Shown here: piece by piece, positions 1-6,652 of the stretch | Layout: the number at the start of each line of letters is the position of its first letter | Numbering within the stretch: the first letter of the stretch is position 1 | Source: Nocardioidaceae bacterium | GTDB lineage: Bacteria; Actinomycetota; Actinomycetes; Propionibacteriales; Nocardioidaceae | Assembly: GCA_013693815.1 (NCBI GenBank) | Contig: CP059259.1 | Coordinates: forward strand, 2,481,854 to 2,494,536 | Direction: 5' to 3' | DNA length: 12,683 bases | Program-made: the position numbers and the translations under genes | The notes under the pieces: model-generated | The model's input: the letters and a program-made list of their open reading frames with translations, nothing else | Told to the model about the DNA's origin: nothing | Database searches by the model: none

Positions 1-363
1 AAAGACTCCGATTCCGAGCCGATCCAGCGCGGGCCGAACACGCTCGATGCGCACGCGGTGGTGGGCATTGTCGGGCAGGGCGAGCGCGGGCTTGTCGACA
101 TTGGCGGATACCCATCCCAGCGCTCTCAGCGTGGCTACGGCCACATGGCTCTCAACCTGACGCGAGGTGTAGAGCTTGCCGTAGCGGCTGGAGCTGGGCT
201 TGGAGCTGCCCTCCCCTTTAGCCTCGACTCGCAACTCCGAGCCATCACGGACGGCGACGATGTCGTCTCCTCGCTGATGAGCGTATGAAATATGGGATAT
301 CGCCCAGCCCTTGGACTTGAGGTAGTCCGCCACCGCACCGACCACGTGGTCCTCCCACAGCAT
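1..363 (-). CDS. PD-(D/E)XK-type nuclease, 3' end outside the window
   Basis: At least 121 residues read leftward from an ATG at 363 with no stop before the window edge, so the C-terminus is missing. The central part has GDDIVAV (residues 32-38) followed after about seven residues by LRVEAKGEG (44-52). This D...ExK spacing is the core of the PD-(D/E)XK nuclease fold seen in restriction-like and Mrr-like enzymes, where the Asp, Glu and Lys hold the metal and activate water. The N-terminus (HVVGAVADYLKSKGW) fits the helix before that core. The gene lies 3 bases after the stop of a small helix-turn-helix gene and is probably co-transcribed with it. A defence or DNA-processing role is inferred. 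The fold call rests on the motif alone, and the missing C-terminus could carry other domains. Confidence 0.6.
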   Translation of the reverse strand, partial: MLWEDHVVGAVADYLKSKGWAISHISYAHQRGDDIVAVRDGSELRVEAKGEGSSKPSSSRYGKLYTSRQVESHVAVATLRALGWVSANVDKPALALPDNAHHRVRIERVRPALDRLGIGVF

Positions 364-366
364 CTC

Positions 367-546
367 TCAGATCCGTCCCGTCTCCTTGGCCCAGCGCTCG
401 ATATCAGCGGACTCCCAGACGGGGCCAGCGGCCAACGTCGCGGTCGGCGATGGGAAGCCCTCGACCTTGGCGAGCTGAGAGATTCGGGCGCGGGTAACAC
501 CCAAGAAGGCGGCTACCTCGGCGGTCCCCATCAGGTGGTGAGTCAC
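367..546 (-). CDS. Small AlpA/MerR-like helix-turn-helix DNA-binding protein
   Basis: This encodes 59 residues from a GTG at 546; an internal ATG at 531 would give 54 residues. No convincing ribosome binding site favours either, and the transcript may be leaderless. MGTAEVAAFLGVTRARISQL is a helix-turn-helix of the kind found in AlpA and excisionase proteins, followed by a wing (VWESADIERW) typical of MerR-like HTH_17 proteins. Such proteins bind promoter or attachment-site DNA in prophages and islands. It is followed after 3 bases by the nuclease gene and faces a divergent regulator across a control region with inverted repeats, which suggests control of one or both promoters. The target is not known. 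Confidence 0.72.
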   Translation of the reverse strand: MTHHLMGTAEVAAFLGVTRARISQLAKVEGFPSPTATLAAGPVWESADIERWAKETGRI

Positions 547-654
547 GAATGGGACTTTACATCATGTAGGGCGTAGTGCTAGCGTCCCTAAACATCGTTT
601 AGAGCGGCCCCGGCTGGTGTTAGAGCACCAAGCCAGGGCCTAGGAACCAACCTG
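547..654. promoter_or_regulatory. Divergent control region with two inverted repeats and a leader hairpin
   Basis: This is the 108-base gap between divergent genes. It contains TACAT-C-ATGTA at 558-568 close to the leftward gene, and a perfect inverted repeat CTAAAC-ATC-GTTTAG at 588-602. Both look like dimer binding sites. At 606-640 lies an imperfect hairpin (GGCCC-GGCT-GGTG against CACC-AGCC-GGGCC, loop TTAGAG, one mismatch and one bulge). It ends only a few bases before the TAGGAA ribosome binding site at 641-646 of the rightward gene. Operator function and any leader regulation are inferred; clear -35/-10 boxes were not found. Confidence 0.5.
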
Positions 655-1337
655 ATGAAAGCAGGCGATCCCATGAGTGAAGTATCCCACCCGCGCGACT
701 ACAACATCGCTACCAGCGTGGAACGCGACCAGGTAGCTGCAGCTATTCGAGACATCGGCCGACCGGCGACTGCCAGAGAGATCGGCGACACCATCACCTA
801 TGTCGCCTTCGAGACATGCGATGGAAGCCAGTGCAGGGGTCGCATGGAGTCCTGGGGAATCGCATCGACGGCCACTACACGGATGGACTTGACCGCATCG
901 GTTACCGAGGGATGCTGAGCGGCACTGCTCGCCCGCACCTGGAGGCACTGGTCAAGAAGGGAGTTGTGACCCGCGAGAAGGTCGGCCGGAGCGTCCATTG
1001 GAGATGGGTAGGCGACGCGGTGGACATGTCCGTGATCGCGCACCTGGACTTCGAGACACCCTCTGAGGTCGATCTGATGATCGAGGCGTTGCGGGAGGCC
1101 GGTGTTGAGGTCGAGTACATCGCCGATCCTGCTCAGGGCGCGCGCGGAGGTCTCTACTCCGGGGCGATCGAGTATCGGAGCAACGGCCCACTGTCGCACT
1201 TCCGCATCGGACTGTGGGAGCAGGCCACGAAGTCTGAGCTGCTGAGCGCATTGCGAAGCGCTGACCGTCTCGTCCAGGGTGATCCGCAAGCTCTCGGCAA
1301 GTACGGCAAGTGCCTGGGGACCGAGGTACGGCGATGA
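655..1337 (+). pseudogene. Winged-helix DNA-binding protein, frameshifted as written
   Basis: The start at 655 has TAGGAA eight bases upstream; ATG 673 is an alternative. The first reading frame gives the first half of a winged helix (VAAAIRDIGRPATAREIGDT, about residues 27-46). The second half continues one frame back: RPHLEALVKKGVVTREK followed by GRSVHWRW, the recognition helix and wing. Neither frame alone makes a complete domain. Adding one base in a G run (836-839 or 853-856) gives one gene of 227 residues with an exact codon count. The C-terminal 100 residues (VIAHLDFETPSEVDLMIEALREAG onward in two parts) are not recognised. The stop overlaps the next start as ATGA, so the pair is translationally coupled. 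Likely a transcription regulator. A separate second gene starting at 816 is less likely because it would lack the first helices. Confidence 0.55.
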
Positions 1338-1561
1338 CCACCCCGGCCACGCTCGGCGAGCACATCGCCCAAGAAATCGCCCGCCACCTTGACCGGCTCG
1401 GCTGGGACTACAAACGCCTCGCCGAGGAGGCCGGACTGTCCTGGGGCGAACTGCTACGCACCAGCGGCGACGCCTCAAGCATCACCTTTGACGAGCTGGC
1501 CGCGATCGCGCAAGCGCTCGGGGTCATGCCCTCGGCACTGGTGCCTGCCTCCCGACTGTGA
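1334..1561 (+). CDS. Small XRE-family helix-turn-helix protein
   Basis: This encodes 75 residues. The start at 1334 is chosen because it overlaps the previous stop as ATGA; an in-frame start at 1310 would add 8 residues inside the upstream gene. The body is a five-helix XRE/Cro-like fold: RHLDRLGWDYKRLAEEAGLS (about residues 16-35) is the turn region, then an acidic stretch and FDELAAIAQALGVMPSALV (about 51-69), the usual final two helices. XRE proteins are repressors or switch regulators in phages and islands, and some serve as antitoxins. No toxin gene is next to it. Coupling to the winged-helix gene suggests a two-protein regulatory unit. The 90 bases after it hold no gene. Confidence 0.75.
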   Translation: MTTPATLGEHIAQEIARHLDRLGWDYKRLAEEAGLSWGELLRTSGDASSITFDELAAIAQALGVMPSALVPASRL

Positions 1562-1584
1562 GCTCGTTGACCGGCTTCTGTCGT

Positions 1585-1600
1585 ACCCGAGTGATCGGGT
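1585..1600 (+). terminator. Short hairpin after the XRE gene
   Basis: ACCCGA-GTGA-TCGGGT is a perfect 6-bp stem with a 4-base loop, 23 bases after the XRE stop. There is no T run, so it could be a weak or factor-dependent terminator or simply an intercistronic structure. Confidence 0.3.
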
Positions 1601-1657
1601 GCGATGGTGGCCGCGTCAACGGGACGCGGATCTGAGAGGAGATCAGGAGGAATGAAG

Positions 1658-1961
1658 ATGACCGGACAGCTCGAAGAACCGCGCTATTTCGTGGAGATCG
1701 GTCGCCCCAAGCGATTCCGCCGGCGATGTGAGGCAACCATCTTCCGGTTCATGCCCGGACTCGATCACGCCGTGTTACGGGGACTGTTGCCGGGACGCAC
1801 GCATCGCCAGCGGGACGTTCGCGGCCAAGCAGAAAGCGCTGGAATGGTTGTATCGCCAGGGATGGACGTTTCGGGGATTCTCCGCCGCGACCGATGACCC
1901 CGAGGAGTACGACGATGTGTGGCTGAAGGGCTACATCCTCGCGGAGGTGGAACCGGGATGA
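1658..1961 (+). pseudogene. Small protein of unknown function, frameshifted as written
   Basis: AGGAGG at 1645-1650 lies seven bases before ATG 1658, an excellent ribosome binding site; ATG 1652 is too close to it. The first frame begins MTGQLEEPRYFVEIGRPKRF and then drifts into Arg-rich sequence. The next frame carries a well-formed C-terminal part, AAKQKALEWLYRQGWTFRGF followed by an acidic tail ending LAEVEPG. Its stop overlaps the next ATG as ATGA. Removing one base around 1700-1725 joins them into 100 residues with an exact codon count. The join passes through CPDSITPCYGDCC, so the product would hold a cluster of four cysteines, perhaps binding metal. No family was recognised. A start at GTG 1728 without the first part is possible but has no ribosome binding site. 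Confidence 0.45.
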
Positions 1962-2206
1962 CCGAGCATCAGCGTGATCCGTTCGTTGGTCTGCCTCTCG
2001 AATCCCTCGATGACCTGGTATCAACCACCGACGCCGCCTCACGCATCGGCGTAGACGCCGCCACCGTCCGCTCCTGGGCCAACCGTGGTTACCTCAACAA
2101 ATCCGGGCTTGACGAACGCAACCGGCCCCTCTACCGACTCATCGACGTACTCCGTGTCGCACACGACACCAGGCAACGAGCACTCGGGAGAAGCAGGACA
2201 GCATAG
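1958..2206 (+). CDS. MerR-like helix-turn-helix protein
   Basis: This encodes 82 residues; the start is fixed by the ATGA overlap with the preceding stop. STTDAASRIGVDAATVRSWA (residues 22-41) is a MerR/HTH_17 helix-turn-helix and NRGYLNKSGLDERNRPLYRL (42-61) is the wing, followed by a helix that reads IDVLRVAHDTRQRAL. There is no effector domain, so it is of the short excisionase or BldC-like kind that binds direct repeats, not a sensor MerR. It is the last gene of the small rightward cluster and is followed by a strong hairpin at 2261-2280. A role in controlling this cluster or the secreted-protein gene downstream is inferred. Confidence 0.75.
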   Translation: MTEHQRDPFVGLPLESLDDLVSTTDAASRIGVDAATVRSWANRGYLNKSGLDERNRPLYRLIDVLRVAHDTRQRALGRSRTA

Positions 2207-2260
2207 GGAGCCTCCGCTGATTTTCAGAACTGAATTTCAGGAATCCCTGAATAGGAACCG

Positions 2261-2280
2261 CCCCAGCCTTTTGGCTGGGG
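2261..2280 (+). terminator. Strong hairpin between the regulator cluster and the secreted-protein gene
   Basis: CCCCAGCC-TTTT-GGCTGGGG is a perfect 8-bp GC-rich stem with a TTTT loop, 54 bases after the MerR-like gene. No U tract follows, which is common for actinobacterial terminators. It is symmetric, so it could act on either strand. It argues that the large gene starts downstream of it with its own promoter. A repeat GATCGA-CTAGAC-TCGATC at 2316-2333 may be an operator of that promoter if translation starts at 2361 or 2367. Confidence 0.6.
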
Positions 2281-2288
2281 CCGGTCTT

Positions 2289-4418
2289 ATGCTGTTGGTG
2301 GTCGGGTCTGCGTGCGATCGACTAGACTCGATCGGGCTGGGATTGCTGGGGCTGCTAGGGGTGGCATTGTCTGGTACGAAGTCGCGGTTGCCGTGTTCGC
2401 CTATTTCGCTTACTTTGCGACGCCTCCTGGGCTTGTCCCTCAGTATCGCGCTCTGTGCGGTTGCTGTCCCTGTCGTGGTGTTGAGCACAGCCACTCCCCG
2501 CGCCGAGGCGTCCGAGGTTCATCCCTCGTTGTGGCCTTGGTATGGGACGCTGACGTTCACACAGGATCGTCACGGCAGCTGGGTCAGTGAGTCCAATGCG
2601 CAGTCTGGCGACTGGACCGCCTTGACCACGGCTGTGTTCTCGTTGGCTCCGGGGTCGCAGCCCTGGGAGCATCAGCGGTATATCTACTCGACCCCTGCAG
2701 TAGTCAGTGAGACCGTCGAAGGCCACGTCAACTTTCTGCTCGCTGAGTGCGGCTGGACGACGCGTGGCGGGGTCTCCGGCGGGGCCGCACAGGATGCCTT
2801 CATCGCGTTCTACGGGTCGGTAGACGATCAGGGCAATCCCTTGATCACCGTGCGAGCCGACGGTGCAGGGCCAGCCTATGACCAGACAACGACCTCGACC
2901 TGCGAAGGGGACGTGACCCAGACCGGGCCAGCAGAAGCGGCCCTAAGAAACTTCCACGTGGGCGCTGAGTTCCGGCCGGCGCGGGACAACGAGGGGCCTC
3001 AGACTGGGTGGGTTCTCAGTGGAACGGTCACCGATCATGTGGACGAGTCTTTGCCGGGCGCAGACCCGGTGGACCACAATCTCGTCGACTACACCTATGT
3101 CCTGGATATGCGTTGCGACGATCCTTGCGCGCCAGTGGAGCCCGAAGATCTCGATGCCGATGATGATGGGATACCAGACGACACCGACAACTGCCCAAAC
3201 GATTTCAACCCCGGGCAGGAGGATAGCGATGACGATGGGATCGGCGACGCTTGCGAGGTTGTGGCTGCCTTCGCGACTGATGCCTATTGGAGCTCGCGCC
3301 AGGTCGACTTCGAGGCCGAGGACGCAGGTCCGGGCGCTAGCTACTCGTGGGACTTCGGCGACGGGAGTATGTCTAGCTCTCGGGAGGTGGCTCGGGTCTA
3401 CGACAAGCCTGGCGAGTACGAAGTGACACTGACGGTCTCACACGACGGACAGTCGGACTCGGTCACTCACACCGTCACCGCGGATCCGGCTCGGACCTAC
3501 GCCCCCACCGTGGTGCTCCACCCAGATGAGAAGCGCTATCCATATGACCCAGCGAAGTTCATCAAGAACTCAACGCTCAAGTGGTCACACGACCGGGCAT
3601 GCCCAGACCACACCATCGACAAGACCGTCTCTGCCAAGAAGCTGGGTAGCGGCGGATACAAGCACCAACGCGCCGGCGACATCACCTGCCGACACACCGG
3701 CAAGAAGTACACCACCAAGCAATTGACCGCTCCCCGAGACAATCGGTCAGTGCTGCCCAAGGGAGAGGCTGGAAGGCTTCTACCTCGACCTAAACGACAA
3801 GTTCTATGGCGGCACCAAAGCCATGGGCACCGTGCCGATGTACGTCGAGTTCAAGTCCGACAAGTACATCGTCTACTGGCTGTTCTATGCCTTCAACCAC
3901 TGGCAAGGCACCAGGGCAACCGCAGGTGTGGACGAGCGGCACGAGGGCGACTGGGAACACATCGTGGTCCGGCTCACCGACACCAACAACGCACAGCAGA
4001 TCGCCTATTACCAGCACTACTGCCAGCCCACCATCAAGACCTGGGAGCAGATGCAGACCGGGTACGGCGTAGCCACCGGGCTGGACGCCGGAACTCACCC
4101 ACTCGTGTTCGCCGCAAAGGCGGACACGCCTCCTACTGGAAGCCCGGCACCTTCAAGAACAACGACGGACAGACCCCGTGCGGCTCGGCCGGCAAGAAGG
4201 AAATGGTCCAAGACCAGACCGCCTCCAGCACCAAGCGCTGGAAGCCCTGGTCCGGCGCCGGACTCAAGAACGCCCGCACAGCCAGCTGGTACGGCTACGG
4301 CGGACTCTGGGGCAAGCCCGGCAAGGCGAAACTGCTCTACAGCAGCGGCATCCTCGGACCATCCAAGTTCAAGTCCAACGACCCCAAAGTCACGGTCGTC
4401 CCACGAAGCTGGCAGTAG
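2289..4418 (+). pseudogene. Secreted protein: thrombospondin type 3 repeats, PKD, Vps62-like domain; two compensating frameshifts
   Basis: The frame is open long before 2289; this is the first ATG after the hairpin. GTG 2361, or TTG 2367 (AGGGG six bases upstream), would give a cleaner signal peptide: LRRLLGLSLSIALCAVAVPV, cleavage after PRAEA. The mature part has a beta-rich region, then Asp-rich calcium-binding repeats (DADDDGIPDDTDNCPND and DSDDDGIGDACE, about nt 3145-3258), a PKD domain (YSWDFGDGS, nt 3260-3490) and a Vps62-like domain from APTVVLHPDEKRY. Its second half lies one frame on, between about 3771 and 4119 (YWLFYAFN, HEGDWEHIVV), and returns to the first frame for GGHASYWKPGTF and the end. 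An extra G near 3771 and a missing G near 4119 explain both shifts; corrected length is about 709 residues, or 685 from GTG. The protein is exported; its target is unknown. It is probably cargo. Confidence 0.7.
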
Positions 4419-4487
4419 CGGCCCGCCGCGACCCCGGCGATCTACGCGCAGGTGGCCGACGAGACGCTGAATCGGGCGTTACAGGCG
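4419..4487. other. Convergent gap with a recombinase-like coding remnant
   Basis: These 69 bases separate the secreted-protein gene from the convergent terminase operon. No clear terminator hairpin was found. From 4431, in the frame of the upstream gene but after its stop, the plus strand reads TPAIYAQVADETLNRAL. That resembles the residues just after the catalytic tyrosine in tyrosine recombinases, and may be a remnant of a lost integrase. The stretch is too short to be sure. Confidence 0.3.
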
Positions 4488-5061
4488 TCAGTGCCAGCGG
4501 GCGTGCTCTTCGGCTTTGCCGGCCGCGCTGGGCAGTAGCACGGAGGTCAGCGGGTCGTAGCTGCTGCCTTGGTTGCGGATGACTTGCCAGACGGCGAGTT
4601 CGAGGGCGATCAGGGGTGAGAGGTCGGCTTCGGCGCGGCGCTTGTCCAGGGCGGTGCCGTCCAGGAGGGGCCGGGTTTGGGCGAACTGGACCGCGGCGTC
4701 GAGTTCGGGGCGGGGTCGGGGATCTTGAGCCCGCCGGCGCGCAGCGTGTCGAGGAGGCGTCCGTGGGCATCGGCCATGTCGGCGGCAGTGGCCTCGTGGA
4801 CGCTGGCGTACTGGGCCAACGGCTCGGAGAGGACGCGGAGGTGCCCAGATCCGTTGACGGCGAGCGTGGCGACCTTATGCGGGGCCAGTACAGCGGCGAT
4901 CTGGGCGGGCTCAGCTACGGCGTCGAAGGTGTGTAGCCAGGCGGCGATGACGGTACCGGCTTGGGGTGGTCGGCGTGGCCGGCAACCACCAGGCTGGTAC
5001 GGGAGCGGTCCCAGGCCAGGTCAAGCCCGGCGGTGGTGTCTCGGAGGTTGAGGTTCAGCAT
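4488..5061 (-). pseudogene. Terminase large subunit, nuclease (RNase H-like) half; frameshifted as written
   Basis: From ATG 5061, with AAAGGA nine bases upstream, the product reads MLNLNLRDTTAGLDLAWDRS, the first strand of the terminase nuclease with its metal-binding Asp (residue 14). Two one-base deletions, near 4956 and in the C run at 4707-4710, move the frame. The corrected protein continues IAAWLHTFDAV, LAPHKVATLAVNGSGHLRVL and PELDAAVQFAQTRPL. It then has RRAEADLSPLIALELAVWQ, the DxSP-like third acidic motif, and ends EEHARWH after 191 residues. Terminase nuclease cuts phage concatemers during packaging. The second catalytic acid appears to be Asn in AVNGSG, which could weaken cutting or be another base error. 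The frame is continuous with the HNH domain upstream, so this may be made as an HNH-nuclease fusion, as a separate protein from 5061, or both. Confidence 0.7.
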
Positions 5062-5307
5062 CTGTTGCCATCCTTTCGGTTTGCCTCGTGCTCGGTGGTT
5101 GCGGCGGTGTGCTCCGTCACGGGAGTTGCATGAGGGGCAGGCGACACCGCGGTAGCGGTCCAGGGTGCCGGGCAGGTGGTCGAGATGGAACGGTTGCCCG
5201 GGCTGGATTGGCCTGCCGCAGAACACGCACGGCAACGGGAGAAGGGTTGCGTAGACGGCGCGGACCCGGCGGTGGGTGCTCCCGTACTGCGGCTTGGTGT
5301 TCACCAT
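4915..5307 (-). CDS. HNH endonuclease, in frame with the terminase nuclease half
   Basis: The first 80 residues form a typical phage HNH domain: an N-terminal QYGSTHRRVRAVYATLLPL, then CVFC (27-30), HLDH (41-44) and CPSCN (57-61). The four cysteines hold a structural zinc and the His/Asp/Asn residues form the beta-beta-alpha-metal active site. The start overlaps the terminase ATPase stop by 7 bases in CAATGGTGA, with GGAAAG upstream. There is no stop after the domain: the frame runs into the terminase nuclease (GLDLAWDRS at 94-102) and only ends at 4915 because of a deletion near 4956. Free-standing HNH proteins next to terminases, such as HK97 gp74, help packaging. An HNH placed between the two terminase domains is not an arrangement I know. 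A single missing base in the CCC just before 5307 would fuse all three parts. Confidence 0.8.
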   Translation of the reverse strand: MVNTKPQYGSTHRRVRAVYATLLPLPCVFCGRPIQPGQPFHLDHLPGTLDRYRGVACPSCNSRDGAHRRNHRARGKPKGWQQMLNLNLRDTTAGLDLAWDRSRTSLVVAGHADHPKPVPSSPPGYTPSTP

Positions 5308-6188
5308 TGGGTTGCTTTCCAGGTGTCGCGGGAGACCGTGGCCCAGCCGGCGTCCTCGGACTCATCAAGCCACTGGCCCAGATAGGCGCGACGGGCCTCG
5401 GACGGCTTCATCGCGGCAATGTCAGCGGCGATGGTCTGCTCCTCCACGGTGTGGCCCAGCGCAGGCATGCAGGCATGCCAGGTGGCGGGGTCGTGCAAGT
5501 CGGCACCAGGCGGGGCGGACCACTCGAAGAACGCTGTCCCGGTAGTCAGACCTTGGTCGACGGCGGCACGGCCCTGCTCGATCTTGGCGCGCCACCACAG
5601 CGACCGCGACGTGCCCGGCGTGGAGACCGCCCACAACTGGCCATTGCTCTTGGTCGACATCGCCGGCCGGGTGGCCTGCTCGACAGCATGGTCCAGCGCC
5701 CACGCCTCGTCCAGCAGCACCAGCGACAGCGTGTCTCCATGCCCGGCCGTCTCATCGCTGGAGATGACCCGGCAGATGCTCTGGTTGGTGGCCCGCAACG
5801 ACTCCTGCCCGGTTGCCCTGGTCACGGTGAACGACGAGGACAACACCGATCGGCGGATGACCGGCATCCAGTCGTCAAGAACCTTCTGACGAGCCGCGAG
5901 CCGGGTCTGGGCGCCATAGGCACAGGTGACCGGAGCAGCCAGGAGGCGCCACACCATCAGCGCCAACCCGAGGGTGGTCTTGCCGGACTGGCGCGGCACC
6001 GACACCAACACATCCCGGTACACCAGGCGACCCTCGACATGCTCCAAAGCGACCTCAAGCACCTGGCGTTGCCACGGCAGCAACGAGAAACCCAACGCCT
6101 CAGCCACCCGAACCACGTCCGGCGCGAACGTGTCACGTTCCTCGCAGCGAGCGCTCGCCCAGCGAGGCTCAGCCCCCAAGGCCAGCAT
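5301..6188 (-). CDS. terL: Terminase large subunit, ATPase half
   Basis: This encodes 295 residues. It has Walker A SVPRQSGKTT (63-72), Walker B LSLVLLDEAW (154-163) with the catalytic Glu in the family position, and the coupling motif STPGTS (189-194). This is the motor that pumps DNA into a prohead. The end, AYLGQWLDESEDAGWATVSR followed by DTWKATQW, is where an intact subunit passes through a short linker into its nuclease; here a stop follows and the HNH domain begins. With the nuclease half at 4488-5061 the total is 486 residues, normal for one large subunit. The start overlaps the small-subunit gene by 20 bases, giving coupled synthesis. The rest of the packaging machine (portal, prohead) is not encoded here, so it probably acts on a helper phage's capsids. 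A tail-less remnant prophage is the alternative. Confidence 0.88.
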   Translation of the reverse strand: MLALGAEPRWASARCEERDTFAPDVVRVAEALGFSLLPWQRQVLEVALEHVEGRLVYRDVLVSVPRQSGKTTLGLALMVWRLLAAPVTCAYGAQTRLAARQKVLDDWMPVIRRSVLSSSFTVTRATGQESLRATNQSICRVISSDETAGHGDTLSLVLLDEAWALDHAVEQATRPAMSTKSNGQLWAVSTPGTSRSLWWRAKIEQGRAAVDQGLTTGTAFFEWSAPPGADLHDPATWHACMPALGHTVEEQTIAADIAAMKPSEARRAYLGQWLDESEDAGWATVSRDTWKATQW

Positions 6189-6423
6189 TGGTCACATCCA
6201 GCACATCGGTCGGAGTCGCGCTAGCGAGGCCGTGCAACTGCGCCAGCGACAACCGAAGCTCACGCGAGAGACCAGCAGCATCACGATCACCCGGTTCTCC
6301 GTCGAGTCTGCGAGCAAGATCAAGAACCGAAGCGGCTAGCGTCGAATCGCGCAGAGATTGCGGCAATCCAGCCAGCTCAGCAGCAGCAGCCCTGGCCACA
6401 GACCCGAACTCCGTCGTTGCCAT
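6169..6423 (-). CDS. Probable terminase small subunit
   Basis: This encodes 84 residues. The start at 6423 is set by AAGGAGGAGG just upstream, the strongest ribosome binding site in the operon; a longer reading from 6462 would run through that site. The protein is helical and hydrophilic: FGSVARAAAAELAGLPQSLR, then DSTLAASVLDLARRLDGEPG and LSRELRLSLAQLHGLA. Short proteins of this composition directly before terL in actinobacterial phages are small subunits. They recognise the packaging site and form a ring that feeds DNA to the motor. No helix-turn-helix is visible and the call depends strongly on position and the 20-base overlap with terL. In PICI satellites the small subunit is what redirects packaging to the satellite genome, so its specificity would be the key property. 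Confidence 0.65.
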   Translation of the reverse strand: MATTEFGSVARAAAAELAGLPQSLRDSTLAASVLDLARRLDGEPGDRDAAGLSRELRLSLAQLHGLASATPTDVLDVTNAGLGG

Positions 6424-6475
6424 GATCGCCTCCTCCTTGGTCCAACTCCGGCCAGCACACACGATGTAGCTGCGG

Positions 6476-6646
6476 TCATCTCAGCGCCTGGCATTCCAAA
6501 AACGACAGTGTTCCGCCTGCCCCGCGCAGGTACCGAACGCCGATAGGAGTCGGCGCTGTGATTCGGTCCTTCGATCCATGAGCGCTTATGACCAACGCGA
6601 AGGTTGACGTCATGGTGACGTTGACGCGGGGCATGGCGGAAGTCAT
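6476..6646 (-). CDS. Possible small protein before the terminase genes
   Basis: A 56-codon frame begins at ATG 6646, just after the stop of the upstream gene at 6653, and ends at 6476. It begins MTSAMPRVNVTMTS and ends LSFLECQALR. No ribosome binding site is visible, codon choice is less GC-biased at third positions than in neighbours, and no family is recognised. If it is not a gene, the interval 6424-6652 is a 229-base leader for the terminase genes. It contains the stem CGCCGA-CTCCTA-TCGGCG and a near-palindrome with repeated GTTGACG at about 6603-6627, which could be a packaging or regulatory site. Confidence 0.3.
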   Translation of the reverse strand: MTSAMPRVNVTMTSTFALVISAHGSKDRITAPTPIGVRYLRGAGGTLSFLECQALR

Positions 6647-6652
6647 TGGTGG

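Noticed and set aside
840..860. Programmed -1 ribosomal frameshift
   Set aside because: No X-XXY-YYZ slippery heptamer in the right frame was found, and similar single-base breaks occur in many other genes here.
816..1337. Independent gene starting at ATG 816
   Set aside because: It would begin with residues unlike any domain and lack the first helices of its own winged helix, which are in the preceding frame; no ribosome binding site precedes it.
1334..1561. Antitoxin of a toxin-antitoxin pair
   Set aside because: No toxin-like gene is adjacent; both neighbours look like DNA-binding or unknown small proteins.
2085..2288. Earlier start of the secreted-protein gene at 2085
   Set aside because: It would overlap the MerR-like gene by 122 bases and pass through the strong hairpin at 2261-2280; the signal peptide lies much further on.
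5062..5307. Group I intron or intein as the form of the HNH insertion
   Set aside because: About 250 bases is too short for a self-splicing intron plus its gene. No intein splice residues (Cys/Ser start, His-Asn end) are at the junctions.
5088..6224. A 378-codon open frame on the plus strand
   Set aside because: It lies opposite the terminase ATPase and HNH genes, which have clear motifs; its product is low-complexity Arg/Gly-rich and matches no fold.
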